NCBI GenBank assembly: GCA_047621665.1
Contig: JBLHMB010000109.1
Span: forward strand, 1-7,353
Direction of reading: 5' to 3'
Origin: Actimicrobium sp047621665
GTDB lineage: Bacteria; Pseudomonadota; Gammaproteobacteria; Burkholderiales; Burkholderiaceae_D
Length of the DNA stretch: 7,353 nt
Below, in pieces: positions 6,234 to 7,353 of this stretch. A program made the translations under genes and the position numbers. The notes under the pieces were generated by a model that was not told where the DNA came from, did no database searches, and worked only from the letters and a program-made list of their open reading frames with translations. Positions within the stretch are counted from its first letter, which is position 1. The number at the start of each line of letters is the position of its first letter.

Positions 6234-7043
6234 TTAGTCATTTTGTCCTAGCCAGGATAACAATAAGTTCTGAAACCGTTCAGGCTGCTCCATCAAGAAA
6301 AAATGACTGGCATTGTCGAAAATCTCGGTACGGGCATTTGGCAGCCCGGCACCCAGCCAACCTGTGGCGGTCAGCGAACAAATCGGGTCGTTGGCCCCGG
6401 CCATGATCAGCACCGGCTGGTGGATGCGCGCCAGTTCAGGCACGGTGTCGTGCTCCTGGCACGCGGTGTTCTGGCGAATGTAGCAAGCCGGCAAGCGGGT
6501 TTCGCCGCCGATCAGCCGTTCAATGACGGCCACCCGTTCCGGTTGCTGATTGAAAAAATCCGCCGAGACGAAGTTCTGCACCGAGTGCCGCGCATGGTCG
6601 GCCCAGTTCATGCGCCACTCAAGCGCATCGCGCATGTTGAGCAGCACACGCCGCCCGAGCGGATCGAGCCGCGCAAACGAGGCACACAACACCATTGACA
6701 AGACCCGCTGCGGTGCCAGCAACGCCATGTGCTGCGCCACCGCCCCGCCCATCGACCGGCCCACCACGTGCGCTTTGGCGATCTGCAAATGATCCATCAG
6801 CCCGAGCGTGTCGCGCGCCAGATCCGCAGTACTGACCGGCTCATCAACCTGCGTACTCTGCCCGGCACCCCGATTATCAAATGCAATGACCCGGTACGCG
6901 TGCCGCAACACCTCGATTTGCGCCAGCCACGCGCTGAAGTCGCCCGCCAGACCGTGGATCAGCACCACGGCCGGACCGCTGCCTTCATCGATGTAGCGCA
7001 ACGTGTAATTGCCGACCGTGGCGAATTTCTGCATGAATTCCAT
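6234..7043 (-). CDS. Alpha/beta hydrolase, enol-lactonase or meta-cleavage-hydrolase like
   Basis: This 269-residue protein is a complete alpha/beta-hydrolase. The HG oxyanion region is LIHGLAGDFSAW (28-39), FDNRGAGQS (55-63) precedes the nucleophile elbow VGRSMGG with Ser97, the acid is Asp219 in AGANDP, and the base is His247 in NASHFF. The GRSMGG elbow and DNRGAG block resemble 3-oxoadipate enol-lactonase (PcaD) and MhpC-type C-C hydrolases; the exact substrate is not identifiable. No signal peptide is present, so it is cytoplasmic. It starts 12 bases after the stop of the ABC transporter ATPase, so the two genes are very likely cotranscribed. The purine-rich stretch AGAAAGAAG lies 4-12 bases before the ATG at 7043; an ATG at 7034 is an alternative start. 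The neighbouring hydratase suggests sequential hydrolysis and hydration of an imported acid or aromatic compound. Confidence 0.85.
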   Translation of the reverse strand: MEFMQKFATVGNYTLRYIDEGSGPAVVLIHGLAGDFSAWLAQIEVLRHAYRVIAFDNRGAGQSTQVDEPVSTADLARDTLGLMDHLQIAKAHVVGRSMGGAVAQHMALLAPQRVLSMVLCASFARLDPLGRRVLLNMRDALEWRMNWADHARHSVQNFVSADFFNQQPERVAVIERLIGGETRLPACYIRQNTACQEHDTVPELARIHQPVLIMAGANDPICSLTATGWLGAGLPNARTEIFDNASHFFLMEQPERFQNLLLSWLGQND

Positions 7044-7055
7044 CGTGCTTCTTTC

Positions 7056-7353
7056 TCAGGTGATACCGAGGTGGGATTGCAATTGCGCCTGCTGTTGCCG
7101 GAACTCCTCACTGCTACCGGCAAATACGACGCGGCCGGTATTGAGCAGCACCACGTCGTCGGCCACTTTCATGGCCAGGCCGAGATTCTGTTCGACGAGC
7201 AAAATGGCGATCTGGCTTTTGAGCTGTTCGATTACGTCGCCGACTTCGCGCACGATTTGCGGTGCCAGGCCTTCGGACGGCTCATCAAGCAACAGCACCG
7301 ACGGATTGGTCATCAGCGCCCGGCCGATCGCCAGCATTTGCTGTTCGCCACCC
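7056..7353 (-). CDS. livF: LivF-type branched-chain amino acid/aromatic acid ABC transporter ATPase, N-terminus cut by window edge
   Basis: The last 98 codons are present; the frame enters from the right edge. Seen in order: the end of the ABC signature (GGEQQMLAIGRALM), Walker B VLLLDEPSEGLAP, and ILLVEQNLGLAMKVADDVVLLNTGRVVFAGSSEEF, where the histidine-switch position is Gln, as is common in LivF (VEQN). The sequence ends LQSHLGIT. It would power uptake of hydrophobic amino acids, or of small carboxylic or aromatic acids, by the LivFGHMK-type system at the cytoplasmic membrane; the other transporter genes should lie beyond the right edge. The hydrolase begins 12 bases after the stop, and the hydratase follows, so the transporter probably feeds that pathway. 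LivF is typically about 235-240 residues, so well over half is missing here. Family is clear; substrate is not. Confidence 0.93.
   Translation of the reverse strand, partial: GGEQQMLAIGRALMTNPSVLLLDEPSEGLAPQIVREVGDVIEQLKSQIAILLVEQNLGLAMKVADDVVLLNTGRVVFAGSSEEFRQQQAQLQSHLGIT

Overview
The window reads as ordinary chromosome of a betaproteobacterium, most likely order Burkholderiales and possibly Oxalobacteraceae. This placement is inferred from the moderately high GC, the tRNA-Gly(CCC) sequence, the TrmB type and the presence of PHA metabolism; it was not tested by any search. I see no insertion sequence, phage gene, CRISPR array or toxin-antitoxin pair.

Left part (1-4221, all minus strand). 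In transcription order there is a secreted poly(3-hydroxybutyrate) depolymerase-type esterase, then a Stealth-family sugar-phosphate transferase, then a GspA/ExeA-type membrane ATPase whose last residues run off the left edge. The gaps of about 237 and 109 bases suggest separate transcription units rather than a tight operon. All three relate loosely to the cell envelope or export: a secreted polymer hydrolase, a surface glycopolymer enzyme, and a peptidoglycan-binding ATPase of the type II secretion type. Type II secretion commonly exports PHB depolymerases, so a link between the first and third is attractive but unproven.

Middle (4222-5280). A divergent promoter region separates the depolymerase from a plus-strand tRNA-Gly(CCC) gene. 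The tRNA gene is followed by a good intrinsic terminator and then trmB, the tRNA m7G46 methyltransferase. An 11-bp hairpin lies in the convergent gap after trmB.

Right part (5296-7353, minus strand). The end of a LivF-type branched-chain amino acid/aromatic acid ABC transporter ATPase is followed 12 bases later by an alpha/beta hydrolase, and then after 75 bases by a hydratase of the 2-keto-4-pentenoate hydratase/FAH superfamily. This looks like uptake plus hydrolysis plus hydration in a small catabolic operon. A perfect 8-bp dyad sits in the 75-base gap before the hydratase. A REP/RAYT-like motif touches the hydratase stop codon.

I found no convincing undescribed multi-gene system. The best leads are the orphan Stealth gene, the linker-free secreted depolymerase with circularly permuted catalytic order, the substrate-unknown hydrolase/hydratase/transporter set, and the REP-like motif.
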